From NCBI GenBank assembly GCA_029251465.1, contig JAQXDI010000083.1:1-64000 (forward strand): a DNA stretch of 64,000 nucleotides, given 5' to 3'. The notes beneath the pieces are model-generated. The model was not told where the DNA came from. It worked only from the letters and a program-made list of their open reading frames with translations, and ran no database searches. How positions within the stretch are numbered: the stretch's first letter is position 1; the number at the start of each line of letters is the position of its first letter. The stretch is from Ascidiaceihabitans sp. Lineage in GTDB: Bacteria; Pseudomonadota; Alphaproteobacteria; Rhodobacterales; Rhodobacteraceae. The translations under genes and the position numbers were made by a program. Of the stretch, positions 55,953 through 64,000 are shown in pieces.

Positions 55953-56627
55953 ATGAGCGAAAACCCGCCACTTTCCACTAATCCTATGCCATCGCTGGAT
56001 CATGACCACCTTATTGTGTGTCCGCAATGCGATGCTGTGTATCAAATCACGCGGCCCGGCCACGGCGAACGGGCGGTTTGTACGCAGTGTCACACAGTGC
56101 TGATCGCGCCGCGCAAAAAGGCCGGTCTGCAGATCATCGCGGTGTCGATTGCGGTGATGATTTTGATCATTGCAGCCGCGTGGTTTCCGTTTTTGACGAT
56201 CAAGGCGGCTGGCAACACCAACGCTGTGTCGATCCTGGATGCAGCTTTGGCATTTCAGGGTGGGCCGTTGGTGATTTTGGCGCTGTGCACTGCTGCGCTG
56301 ATTATGGTCGTGCCGCTCACGCGCGTGTTGTTGGTGCTGTATGTTTTGATCCCGATGGTGCGTGATCGCCCGCCTGCGCGTCACGCCATGCAAGCATTCC
56401 GCCTGTCCGAGGCGCTGCGCCCTTGGTCGATGGCTGAAATTTTTGCGCTGGGGTGCGCGGTGGCCTTGATCAAAGTCGCGGATCTGGCGGATATCGCGAT
56501 GGGGCCTGCGTTTTATATGTTCGCAGCCTTGGTAATTTTGGTGGTCGTTCAGGACCGGTTTATGTGTAGATGGACAGTATGGAACGCGTTGGATCCCAAC
56601 TCAGACCGCCACGCGCGCAGGACTTAA
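55953..56627 (+). CDS. PqiA-domain membrane protein (first half-module)
   Basis: A 224-residue PqiA-type protein. An N-terminal zinc-ribbon pair, CPQC (Cys23/Cys26) and CTQC (Cys43/Cys46), is followed by four membrane helices. E. coli PqiA/LetA is a fusion of two such modules; here they are two adjacent genes, the second beginning inside the end of this one. It is the inner-membrane partner of the MCE protein at 57214-59643. Confidence 0.92.
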   Translation: MSENPPLSTNPMPSLDHDHLIVCPQCDAVYQITRPGHGERAVCTQCHTVLIAPRKKAGLQIIAVSIAVMILIIAAAWFPFLTIKAAGNTNAVSILDAALAFQGGPLVILALCTAALIMVVPLTRVLLVLYVLIPMVRDRPPARHAMQAFRLSEALRPWSMAEIFALGCAVALIKVADLADIAMGPAFYMFAALVILVVVQDRFMCRWTVWNALDPNSDRHARRT

Positions 56628-57217
56628 ATGTTCTCGCTTGCCGGCGCTGCACCAAAGTTTGGCCCAACGGCACCACGCAATGTGCGCGCTGCGGCGCAAA
56701 GCTATCGGCGCGCCGTGACAAAAGCCTGCAACGGGTTTGGGCATTCTGGATCGTCGGGCTGATCTGCTACATCCCCGCAAACATGTACCCGATGTTGCGC
56801 ACCCGCACGCTGTTTCAAACCCAAGAAGACACGATTGTCGGCGGTGCAGTCGAGCTGATCCATCACCACGCATACGGGATCGCGGCCATCATTCTGATCG
56901 CCAGCGTGTTGATCCCTGTGGGCAAATTCATGGCCGTCGTGTTTCTAGCGCTTAGCGTGCAAAACAAGGGCCCCAAAGTTGGCAATCACCAACGTCACCG
57001 CATGCTATAGGTGGTCGAATACATCGGTCGCTGGTCCATGATCGACGTGTTTGTCGTTGCGATCCTATCGTCGTTGGTGCAGTTAAACTCACTCGCTGCA
57101 ATCAATCCTGGGCCTGCCAGCCTGTTCTTCGCACTTTCGGTCATTTTCACGATGCTCTCAGCCCAAAGCTTTGATCCGCGTATGATTTATGACATCTCTG
57201 GGGACTCTCTTTCATGA
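56570..57217 (+). pseudogene. Second PqiA half-module, interrupted by an in-frame amber stop
   Basis: The frame begins MDSMERVGSQ and has a zinc-ribbon pair, CRRC (Cys24/27) and CARC (Cys38/41), then two PqiA membrane helices. A TAG at 57008-57010 stops it at residue 146. The same frame continues as VVEYIGRWSMIDVFVVAILS, the expected next PqiA helix pair, to a stop at 57215-57217. A single base change explains the stop. Restart at GTG 57011 is possible, giving a split protein. The rest of the locus is intact. Confidence 0.85.
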
Positions 57218-59643
57218 CCGATCAACCGCCGCACGTCCAAATCGAAAGCACGGCGCAGTCGTGGCGTTCCCAGCTGTCGATTGTCTGGATCATTCCAATT
57301 GTGGCCTTGATCATTGCGCTGGCCGTTGCGTGGCAATCGTATTCCAGTCGCGGGCCGCTGATCGAAATCGCTTTTGACAACGGGGCAGGTGTCGCGGCTG
57401 GGCAAACCGAATTGCGGTACCGCGATGTGACCGTCGGCAAGGTCGAAAAGGTCAAATTCTCGGAGACGTTGGATCAGGTTTTGGTCGAAGTGCGCCTGAG
57501 CAAAGACATCGCGCCATTTGTCGATGGATCAGCGCAGTTTTGGGTCGTGCGCCCAGAGGTCACAACCCAAGGCATCACGGGTCTCGACACGGTTCTTAGC
57601 GGTGTCTTCATCGAAGGGTCGTGGGATGGCAAAGCCGGTGACAACGTCAGCAACTACCAAGGCCTGAACCAGGTTCCACTGATCCGTCCGGGGCATGGCG
57701 GCTTGCAAATCACCCTGCGCTCGGGCCTTCGAACTGCCCTTAGCGACAACGCACCAATCCTGTTTCGTGGCATCGAAGTCGGCCGGATCGGGCAGGCGCG
57801 CATTGCGGCAAACGGCAGCTTTGCTGTGGCCGAGGCGATCATCTACGAAAAACACCGCAATCTGCTGTCTGAAAACACCCGTTTTTGGGACGTCTCCGGT
57901 TTTGAATTTAGTGTTGGCCCGACAGGCGCCGAAGTTGATTTCAAATCAATCGCGGCTTTGCTGTCCGGCGGTTTGACCTTTGATACGATCATCTCTGGCG
58001 GCGATATTGTGCGCGATGGTCATGTGTTCGAAGTGTTCAGCGGCGAGGCCTCGGCCCGCGCGAGTGTGTTCAACGCGTCAGACGTCGAAACGCTGGAATT
58101 GACGGTGAACCTTTCGGAAAACATTGCTGGCTTGGCCGTTGGTGCGCCTGTTGAACTCAAAGGCTTGAAAATTGGCGAAATCACCAATCTGACCGGTGTT
58201 GTGGATCGCACGATCTTTGGCGACTCTCGGGTGCGACTGAACACGTCGATCTCGATCCAGCCTGCGCGGTGGGGCTTGGCCACTGAAGCCACACCAGAAA
58301 ATGCGCTGACGTTCCTGCGCGAACAAGTCCAAGACGGGCTGCGCGCGCGCCTTGCCTCTGCCAGCATCCTGACCGGTGGGCTAAAGATCGAGCTGCTGAA
58401 GGAGCCAGACGCGCCATCCGCCAGCATTCTCAACGGCAATCCGTTCCCGATTATTCCCGTCACCGAAAGCGCGATTAGCGACGTAGGGGCCACCGCCGAA
58501 GGCGTTTTTACCCGCATCAACAACCTGCCCATCGAAGAACTGATGGCCAGCGTCATCGATGTGATGAAATCGACCAACGCGTTGGTTTCAGACGATGCTT
58601 TGCGCGAAACACCGGGGCAGGTGCGTGATTTAATCGGTGATGTGCGCGGGTTGGTCGGGGCACCTGCAACTCAGGAACTGCCTTCACAAATCAGTGACAC
58701 ATTGGCACAAATCAGCAGCGCGATCACCCAGATGGAAACCGTGTTCGCCCAAGTTGTCACCGAACAAACCATCCGAAAGATTGGCGAAACCCTGCAAGCG
58801 GCCAGCACCACGGCAGATGGATTTGACACCGCCATCGCTGGCGTTCCTGATCTGATTTCACGGTTGGAATCTGTCGTGGCCAAAGCCGAAGCATTGGACG
58901 TCGAGGCTGTCTTGGGCAACGCCAACACGCTGGTGACGTCCGCAAATGCGTTTGTGTCAAACGAAGACCTGACGACTTTGATCGCGGACGTGCGCAGCCT
59001 TGTGGGGGCGGATGAAACGCAACAAATTCCGGTGCGGATGAATGCGACTTTGGCCAAGATTGAAACGCTGTTGGCTGATCTGGAAACCCAACAAGTCATC
59101 ACGAAACTGAACACCGCACTCGATGCCGCTGCGCGCGCGGCCACCAACGCCGACACAGCTGTGGCAGGTATTCATGCGCTGATCGAACAATTTGATGCAC
59201 TGGCCGCAAAAGCAAACGGCTTGGACGTCGAAGGATTGGTGCAATCCGCCAATGACGTCTTGGCCGCCGCCGAAACGCTGATCGCTTCGGACGACACGGC
59301 ACAATTGCCTGCGACGTTGTCCGCAGCATTGGACGAGGTTCGCGCAACCTTGGCCGAACTGCGCGCAGGTGGTGCAATCGAAAACACCAACCGCGCTTTG
59401 GCATCCGTCAGCAATGCCGCTGACGCTGTGGCCACCTCAACCGAAAGCCTGCCGGCCTTGGTCGCGCGTCTGAACACGGTTTTGGCGCAGGCGAACACCA
59501 CGCTTCAAAGCTATGATGGCACGTCGGACGTGAACCGTAGCGCGCGCGACGCCATGCGCGACATTCAAAAAGCCGCGGATGCGATCACCGCATTGGCACG
59601 CACCATCCAGCGCAATCCCAATTCACTTTTGCTAGGACGTTGA
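57214..59643 (+). CDS. MCE-domain lipid-transport protein PqiB-like
   Basis: An 809-residue protein: one N-terminal membrane helix (about residues 21-40), three MCE/MlaD domains (about 44-135, 160-230 and 280-390), then a long helical region (about 430-800) with repeated heptad-like segments (VVTEQTIRKIGETLQ, LADLETQQVITKLN). E. coli PqiB builds a ringed tube with a coiled-coil needle across the periplasm, and this layout matches. Overlaps the preceding gene by 4 bases. The lipoprotein gene follows after one base. Confidence 0.93.
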   Translation: MTDQPPHVQIESTAQSWRSQLSIVWIIPIVALIIALAVAWQSYSSRGPLIEIAFDNGAGVAAGQTELRYRDVTVGKVEKVKFSETLDQVLVEVRLSKDIAPFVDGSAQFWVVRPEVTTQGITGLDTVLSGVFIEGSWDGKAGDNVSNYQGLNQVPLIRPGHGGLQITLRSGLRTALSDNAPILFRGIEVGRIGQARIAANGSFAVAEAIIYEKHRNLLSENTRFWDVSGFEFSVGPTGAEVDFKSIAALLSGGLTFDTIISGGDIVRDGHVFEVFSGEASARASVFNASDVETLELTVNLSENIAGLAVGAPVELKGLKIGEITNLTGVVDRTIFGDSRVRLNTSISIQPARWGLATEATPENALTFLREQVQDGLRARLASASILTGGLKIELLKEPDAPSASILNGNPFPIIPVTESAISDVGATAEGVFTRINNLPIEELMASVIDVMKSTNALVSDDALRETPGQVRDLIGDVRGLVGAPATQELPSQISDTLAQISSAITQMETVFAQVVTEQTIRKIGETLQAASTTADGFDTAIAGVPDLISRLESVVAKAEALDVEAVLGNANTLVTSANAFVSNEDLTTLIADVRSLVGADETQQIPVRMNATLAKIETLLADLETQQVITKLNTALDAAARAATNADTAVAGIHALIEQFDALAAKANGLDVEGLVQSANDVLAAAETLIASDDTAQLPATLSAALDEVRATLAELRAGGAIENTNRALASVSNAADAVATSTESLPALVARLNTVLAQANTTLQSYDGTSDVNRSARDAMRDIQKAADAITALARTIQRNPNSLLLGR

Positions 59644-59644
59644 T

Positions 59645-60202
59645 ATGAAACTGCACATCCTCCTTATCGCCGCCGTCACGTTTCTAAGCGCGTGTTCCGC
59701 ACCTGCAAAACTGTATCCGGTGTCGGTGCCCGCGACGGGTGACAAAATCAGAACCTCTGTGCGCTCGGTCGAGGTGCGCGACGTGTCTTTGCCATCTTAC
59801 GCGGCAGCCGAAGAGATCCAAATTCAAGGGCTTGATGGGGCGTTGTTCAGCTCTGCGGGGGTGTTGTGGGCGGATGTTCCGGTGCGCGCCGTGTCACTAG
59901 AGCTAAGCCGGAATTTGGCCGAGCTGACAGGCGCACGGATCGCCGCCGAACCTTGGCCGTTTGAGGACCCGGCCCAAGCACGTTTGGATGTGCGCATCGA
60001 AGAACTGCTGGCCAGTGCTGATGGAACCTTTCGTTCGTCGGGTCAGTATTTTGTCGGATCCTACGAGGGGCAGCGTGATCGATCAGGTTTCTTTCGACTG
60101 ACAGAGGCCTTTGATCCCGAGGCCGGCCCAAGCGCAATCGCGGCAGCCCGTGGCCGGATCATCATGCAACTGGCCCGGATCATCGCCAAGGATGGGTTGT
60201 AA
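59645..60202 (+). CDS. PqiC-like outer-membrane lipoprotein (ABC-type transport auxiliary)
   Basis: A 185-residue lipoprotein: signal MKLHILLIAAVTFLSAC with lipobox LSAC and Cys17, then the PqiC/DUF330-like domain (YPVSVPATGDKIRTSVRSVEV, GVLWADVPVRAVSLELSRNLAE). PqiC anchors the PqiB needle at the outer membrane. It is the last gene of the pqi locus, after which intact synteny ends. Confidence 0.9.
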   Translation: MKLHILLIAAVTFLSACSAPAKLYPVSVPATGDKIRTSVRSVEVRDVSLPSYAAAEEIQIQGLDGALFSSAGVLWADVPVRAVSLELSRNLAELTGARIAAEPWPFEDPAQARLDVRIEELLASADGTFRSSGQYFVGSYEGQRDRSGFFRLTEAFDPEAGPSAIAAARGRIIMQLARIIAKDGL

Positions 60203-60361
60203 TTAAATCAACTCCGGTTTCTTTCCCTAGATTTAGGGACCATCGACGATGGCGCTCGCGGGTTCCAAGGCTCAGGCGCGACGAACTTTCCTAGCTTACG
60301 GACCTCTTTGACATCCAGCCTATTTGTTCTCGGACATCTTGTTTCGGATGGCCTGATCGAC

Positions 60362-60877
60362 CTATTCCACGGTACGGGTGAAGTGGGCATTTAGCAGCCG
60401 GACCGCCAGTGTTGCGTCACCGGCGACGGCAGCATCTGCGATTTCCCGGTGCTCGTCCGAGACATTGCCGCGCTCAGTGCTAAACTTCAGACCCAAGCGG
60501 CGGTAACGTTCAATTTAATCAAACAGTTGCTCGCAGTAGCTGACAATTCGCTGGGATCGACACGCAGCAATCAGACCGGTGTGGAACGCACGGTGTTGCA
60601 TGTTCTATGTTTCGATTTCAGCAGCGGCAGTCATGTCGCCCAGCCGTTGCAGCCGCGAAATGCGGATATAGCTGAGCAGTATATTTTTTTCCCACGCGAT
60701 GTCGCCGTGTTCGATGGCTTCGCGCAAGCCAGCCTCGTTCGACATGCAGCGCGCGCGGTGTAAATTCCACAGCTCATCAATCGGGACAGGAACAACCGAA
60801 AAATCGCGCCGATCGCTCATGATATCGCGCCGGATCTGTTCGTAGATTGACGAAGTTTGCGTTTGTTCGTTCTTCAA
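60362..60877 (-). pseudogene. GntR/FCD-family regulator, degraded
   Basis: One minus-strand frame covers the whole gene. It opens KNEQTQTSSIYEQIRRDIMS, then jumps directly to DFSVVPVPIDELWNLHRARC, so roughly 45 residues of the winged helix are missing in frame. The FCD domain follows (EAGLREAIEHGDIAWE, FHTGLIAACRSQRI, IERYRRLGL, EHREIADAAVAGD, LLNAHFTRTVE). Two in-frame stops interrupt it: TAG at 60607-60605 and TAA at 60517-60515. It cannot make a DNA-binding regulator. The intact form would have been CsiR-like, about 225 residues. Confidence 0.85.
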
Positions 60878-60896
60878 AATCACGAGGCCCTCTGTC

Positions 60897-61106
60897 ATGC
60901 AATCCGACGGCGTCGGCCCGCTTCCTTCGCCGGAAAATACGCTGGCGATCTTTGATGTATTCGTCGACGAAACGGCCCGCAATGCGCACTTTACCGGCAA
61001 AGCAGCAGGGTTGCTGAACGCGAAATCCTCCGTGCTTGTTGAGGGAGGCCGGGATGACGGCGTCGTTGCCAACATAAAGAGCTTTGACATCATTGCGATC
61101 AAGTAA
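60897..61106 (+). pseudogene. C-terminal fragment of an antibiotic-biosynthesis-monooxygenase-like protein
   Basis: 69 codons reading SPENTLAIFDVFVDETARNA, then HFTGKAAGLLNAKSSVLVEG and a short end. The (F)AIFDVFxDExxRxAH and GK(x)AxxL pattern matches the C-terminal half of ABM-fold quinol-monooxygenase-like proteins, which are normally about 100 residues. The N-terminal half is absent and no ribosome site is seen, so it is probably a remnant. Confidence 0.55.
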
Positions 61107-61195
61107 GCACTATCGCAGAAGCCGCCGGTCGTATCCTGCGACGGGCGGTTGTCTGGTTTGGCAGATTTGCTGCAGTTCACAAAAGGACCATCTCA

Positions 61196-61942
61196 ATGGC
61201 GAAATTGCACACTCTCACCCTGCGTGTCATCGACCCGCGCGCGCAACGACAGTTCTATTGTGACGTTTTGGGTATGTCCGATCAAGGGGACGGGCGGGTT
61301 GGATTTTCGCAAAACGAGATCGCAATAAAGTTCGTCAAAGCTGCTGGACCTTATACGCCGCAGCCATCTGACAATTATTGGAAAATTGCGTTGTCGGTGC
61401 CCAACATCGAACTGGCCTGCGACCAGCTCCAAAGCGCGGGTGTTACATGCACAGACCCCAAGCAGTTTCGCGACATCGGGTATTTGGCCCATGTCACTGA
61501 TCCTGAAGGCTTTACCGTCGAGCTGATTGAGCATTGGTTTAAGGGTGATCGCCCGGATGGATCGCACGATACTAGCCAACTGGGCGGCGGACCGTGTCTG
61601 AATCTTGTCACCTTAAGAACGGCAGATATTTCGCTCATTGAGCCGGAAATCCTGAGCTGGGGCATGACCCCGCTGTCTGTGCAAACGGTCGAACCTTATG
61701 GTTTTACGCTGTATTTCTATGCCTTCACCGATGAAAACCCGCCGAATCCTGACCTCAACGCGATCGAAAACCGGCCGTGGCTATACCAACGGCCTTACTC
61801 CGTTTTGGAAATCCAGCATGTTCATGATTTATCGGCAGTGACGTTTTCGGCCCAAGAGAGTTGTGGTTATGGCGGCCTGACAATCAGTTCGGCAAAGGCT
61901 GAAACCTACTGCCCTGGGCTGGATGTAACAGGGAAAAAATAG
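61196..61942 (+). CDS. VOC-family (glyoxalase/bleomycin-resistance) protein with tandem domains
   Basis: A 248-residue protein of two VOC modules. Module 1: LHTLTLRVIDPRAQRQFYCDVLGM and DPEGFTVELIEHWF, with metal-ligand candidates His5 and the Glu in VELIEHW. Module 2: LNLVTLRTADISLIEPEILSWG and VLEIQHVHDL. Such proteins include dioxygenases, isomerases and lyases; nothing here fixes the substrate. It is the only apparently intact gene between the pqi locus and the right-hand IS. Confidence 0.82.
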   Translation: MAKLHTLTLRVIDPRAQRQFYCDVLGMSDQGDGRVGFSQNEIAIKFVKAAGPYTPQPSDNYWKIALSVPNIELACDQLQSAGVTCTDPKQFRDIGYLAHVTDPEGFTVELIEHWFKGDRPDGSHDTSQLGGGPCLNLVTLRTADISLIEPEILSWGMTPLSVQTVEPYGFTLYFYAFTDENPPNPDLNAIENRPWLYQRPYSVLEIQHVHDLSAVTFSAQESCGYGGLTISSAKAETYCPGLDVTGKK

Positions 61943-62664
61943 AACAGGTTGCGCGCAACACACTTTAGTAATCACGGGAAATGACGTTTCGCGATACGGC
62001 TTTGCCTGCTGTGTAAGTCCGCCCTGATGTTTCAAACCCAACACGTGGGCTGACGTCGCATGACGGGGCAGGGTGTGTCGAGATCAGATATCTGTCCCAT
62101 TTGCTGGTCAGCCTTCCGGACACCGGATTGACAAAAGATTGGCTTTTTCCGGAGTTTGAGTGGAATGCAATCGAGTGTACTAAAAAAGTCTTCATCTAGC
62201 AGACAGATTAGTCCATCAAGGCGATCGCCCACGGATGTTTCAGGCCAGCCGACTGCGGCTTAATTTGGACGATGTAACCAATAGATCACGTTCGGGTTTT
62301 GAAAAACACTGGCGTTGATTGAGATTGCGAAGAGATGGTCGTTAGTTTTTGAGAGCATGATCGTTTGTTGCAAAATGGACGTCCTTAGGGATAATCGTAA
62401 ACTGCAGTTGGAGTTAGCGCCAATTGGAGCATGTCCACTTTAAAAATTGTGTCCCGAACGTTGTTCGTTGGTCTAGAATGGAAGACGCGGCACACTAACG
62501 GACTTACAAAATATCTTGTTATATTAAATAATTATGGACTTAAGTTAAAGTTTCCGCACTTGTGGTCAGCAGTGTCTTCAGTGCGAGCGTTTGGCCAAGG
62601 GGCAAATGAGAACCAGCGTGATACGGGTTAAAAAATTAACATAATATGGATTATACGTTACATG
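61943..62664. other. Geneless, AT-rich stretch before the right-hand IS
   Basis: About 720 bases with no convincing gene on either strand. The part from about 62340 onward is markedly more AT-rich than the rest of the window (for example around 62515-62560). Short open frames here have no ribosome sites or recognisable domains. Likely decayed or foreign DNA next to the insertion sequence. Confidence 0.6.
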
Positions 62665-62673
62665 GTTGTCGCC

Positions 62674-62717
62674 GCAAAGTTAGAATGTCTCACATTTGCA
62701 AAGTAGAAGTGTCACAC
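62674..62717 (+). repeat. Imperfect direct repeats at the left end of the right-hand IS
   Basis: Two copies of a GCAAAGT(T)AGAA(G)TGTC(T)CACA pattern begin at 62674 and 62698, 24 bases apart. They lie just inside the presumed left terminus (TGTCGCC at 62667) and are probably transposase-binding sites. Confidence 0.5.
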
Positions 62718-62758
62718 TTCCCTGTTTGAAGCAGGATTGGAGTGTGGCCGTGGGATTG

Positions 62759-64000
62759 ATGATCATGAGCGAGCGCGAACTGAACCGGATTGAGGTATTG
62801 AGCCAAGTGACACAAGGCCGGATGACGGCTGCGACGGCGGCCAACGTGTTGGGATTGAGCCGACGACAAGTGCATCGACTGCTGAAGGATTTCCAAACTG
62901 ATGGTCCTGCCGCGATCCGCCACAAAGCGCGAGGCCGAAGATCGAACAACCGGATCGATCCCGCGGTTCGAGAGTTTGCGGTGACGCTGGTCCGCGAGAA
63001 CTATATCGACTTCGGCCCGACCTTTGCGTCTGAGAAGTTGGCAGAAGATCACGATCTAAAGGTCTCGCGTGAGACGTTGCGCAAATGGATGAAGGACGCT
63101 GGAATCTGGCTTAGCCGCAAGCAACGGCGTACGTTCCATCAACCGCGCCTGCGCCGAGAATGTCTGGGCGAGTTGATCCAGATCGACGGTTCTGATCACC
63201 ATTGGTTTGAAGATCGTGGCCCGCGATGCACCCTGCTCGTCTTTATCGACGACGCGACCAGCACCTTGATGCAGCTGCGGTTTGTGCCCTCTGAGAGCAC
63301 GTTCAGCTATTTTGAGGCGCTTGATCTGTATCTGGCAGCGCATGGCCGATCGGTCGCGTTCTATTCTGACAAACACACGGTATTCCGCGTGGCCAATCAG
63401 TCTGCCAAATCTGGACATGGCATGACCCAGTTTGGCCGTGCCTTGAATGCCTTAAACATTGAGATTCTTTGTGCAAACAGCAGCCAAGCAAGCCAAAGGG
63501 CGTGTTGAACGTGCCAACCGCACCTTACAAGACCGTTTGGTCAAAGAACTACGCCTTGCAGGCATCTCTGACATGGATGCCGCCAATGCGTCCCTGCCTG
63601 CTTTCACAGAGCGCTATAACACCAAGTTTGCAAAGACACCGCGCAGGACTGACAACCTGCACCGGCCGATGAACATCGAACCTGATCGCCTGCGGGATGT
63701 CTTCTGCTTTAGAGACGAACGTGTCGTCGGCCCGCAACTGGCGTTCTCTTATGAGCGCCAGCGGATCATCCTTGCTGAGAACGAGATCACGCGCAGCCTG
63801 CCGGGCAAATACGTAGACACATATGCTTTCCCAGACGGGCGATTTGAGGTCCGCTGGAAAGGTGTCTCGATCCCCTACTCTGTCTTTGACAAAGATCAAC
63901 AACGTGTGACCCACGCCGCGATCACCGAGAACAAACATCTCAGCGCCGTCCTGGAACACATCAAGGTCGAGCAAGAGCAGGCACCTCCAAAAAAACGACG
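62759..64000 (+). pseudogene. ISNCY-type transposase, frameshifted and cut by the window edge
   Basis: The frame opening MIMSERELNRIEVLSQVTQG has an N-terminal helix-turn-helix (ANVLGLSRRQVHRLLKDFQ), then a DDE integrase core with the first Asp in LIQIDGSDHHWF and the second in VAFYSDKHTVF. At 63486-63493 the four bases AAGC are duplicated, shifting the frame to an early stop at 63506-63508. The remainder continues in another frame as KGRVERANRTLQDRLVKELR (with the third catalytic Glu), then FAKTPRRTDNLHRPMN, to the window end. Removing one AAGC would restore the protein. It matches the ISNCY group by the RRTFHQPRLRRECLGELIQI stretch. Confidence 0.88.

Noticed and set aside
60605..61180. Reading the GntR remnant as a 191-residue intact gene starting at 61180
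   Set aside because: The first ~100 codons are antisense to the monooxygenase fragment and unrelated to GntR; the family sequence only begins near 60877 and continues past the stop.
61965..62195. 76-codon minus-strand frame in the geneless stretch
   Set aside because: No domain, no ribosome site, atypical composition; could be a remnant but nothing supports it.
63486..63508. Programmed ribosomal frameshift in the transposase
   Set aside because: The lesion is an exact AAGC duplication without a slippery run; a +4 insertion explains it better.
1..64000. CRISPR arrays, phage genes, toxin-antitoxin or defence systems
   Set aside because: None seen: no regularly spaced repeats, and no phage, nuclease or toxin families among the genes.

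Overview
This window reads as a chromosomal segment of an alphaproteobacterium of the Rhodobacteraceae (Roseobacter group). Several things point that way: a Roseobacter-style iscR-suf operon whose IscR lacks the usual cluster cysteines, GAAC-N7-GAAC LexA boxes in front of recA, a class II DAHP synthase, TamA/TamB, invasion-associated-locus-B and DUF6356 family proteins, and the overall gene style. The genus cannot be fixed from sequence reading alone. Two different insertion sequences, one at each edge, and several broken genes beside the right-hand one suggest an IS-rich genome undergoing local decay.

Layout. 1-214: the 3' end of a DDE transposase and IS terminus joined to the last codons of a thiamine-pyrophosphate enzyme. 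280-2740: a polar amino-acid ABC transporter (binding protein divergent from ATPase and permease), then an AhpD-like protein. 3146-4465: recA with two LexA boxes and a strong terminator. 4555-7539: alaS and a DUF1330 gene. 7564-11837 (mostly minus strand): typA, an Lrp regulator, an HD hydrolase and an alpha/beta hydrolase with a coupled small gene. 11916-20404: iscR-nifS-sufB-x-y-sufC-sufD-yip1-yip1-sufS, one Fe-S assembly operon with four accessory genes. 20464: tRNA-Arg(CCG). 20617-23110: two periplasmic peptidoglycan enzymes, divergent. 23141-25737: lpxD, a specialised acyl carrier protein and a ketoacyl-ACP synthase. 25807-26911: an IalB protein and a 480-base gap that appears to encode two small RNAs. 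26912-28848: a HerA-type ATPase and an orphan ectoine synthase. 28898-34492: a complete branched-chain amino-acid (Liv) transporter with an extra small secreted protein embedded in it. 34649-39221: aldose dehydrogenase, GlxA-type regulator, DAHP synthase and a PAS protein. 39454-50035: yicC, gmk, a gamma-carbonic anhydrase, a Cys/Met lyase, then phoR-(PHO box)-pstSCAB-phoU-phoB. 50047-55799: tamA-tamB. 55953-60202: a PqiABC/MCE lipid-transport locus whose second PqiA gene has an internal stop. 60362-62664: gene graveyard (GntR-FCD pseudogene, monooxygenase fragment) around an intact VOC gene. 62667-64000: an ISNCY-type insertion sequence with a frameshifted transposase.

How it fits together. 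Most of the window is housekeeping: DNA repair, translation, Fe-S cluster assembly, envelope assembly (LpxD, TamAB, L,D-transpeptidase, MCE system), phosphate scavenging and amino-acid import. The least explained items are a pair of putative tandem small RNAs at 26601-26830, one with an exposed anti-Shine-Dalgarno loop and the other partly complementary to it; a possible switching leader in front of typA; an orphan EctC with an intact active site; an IscR without the three canonical cysteines; and the small cysteine-containing secreted protein translationally coupled to livH.
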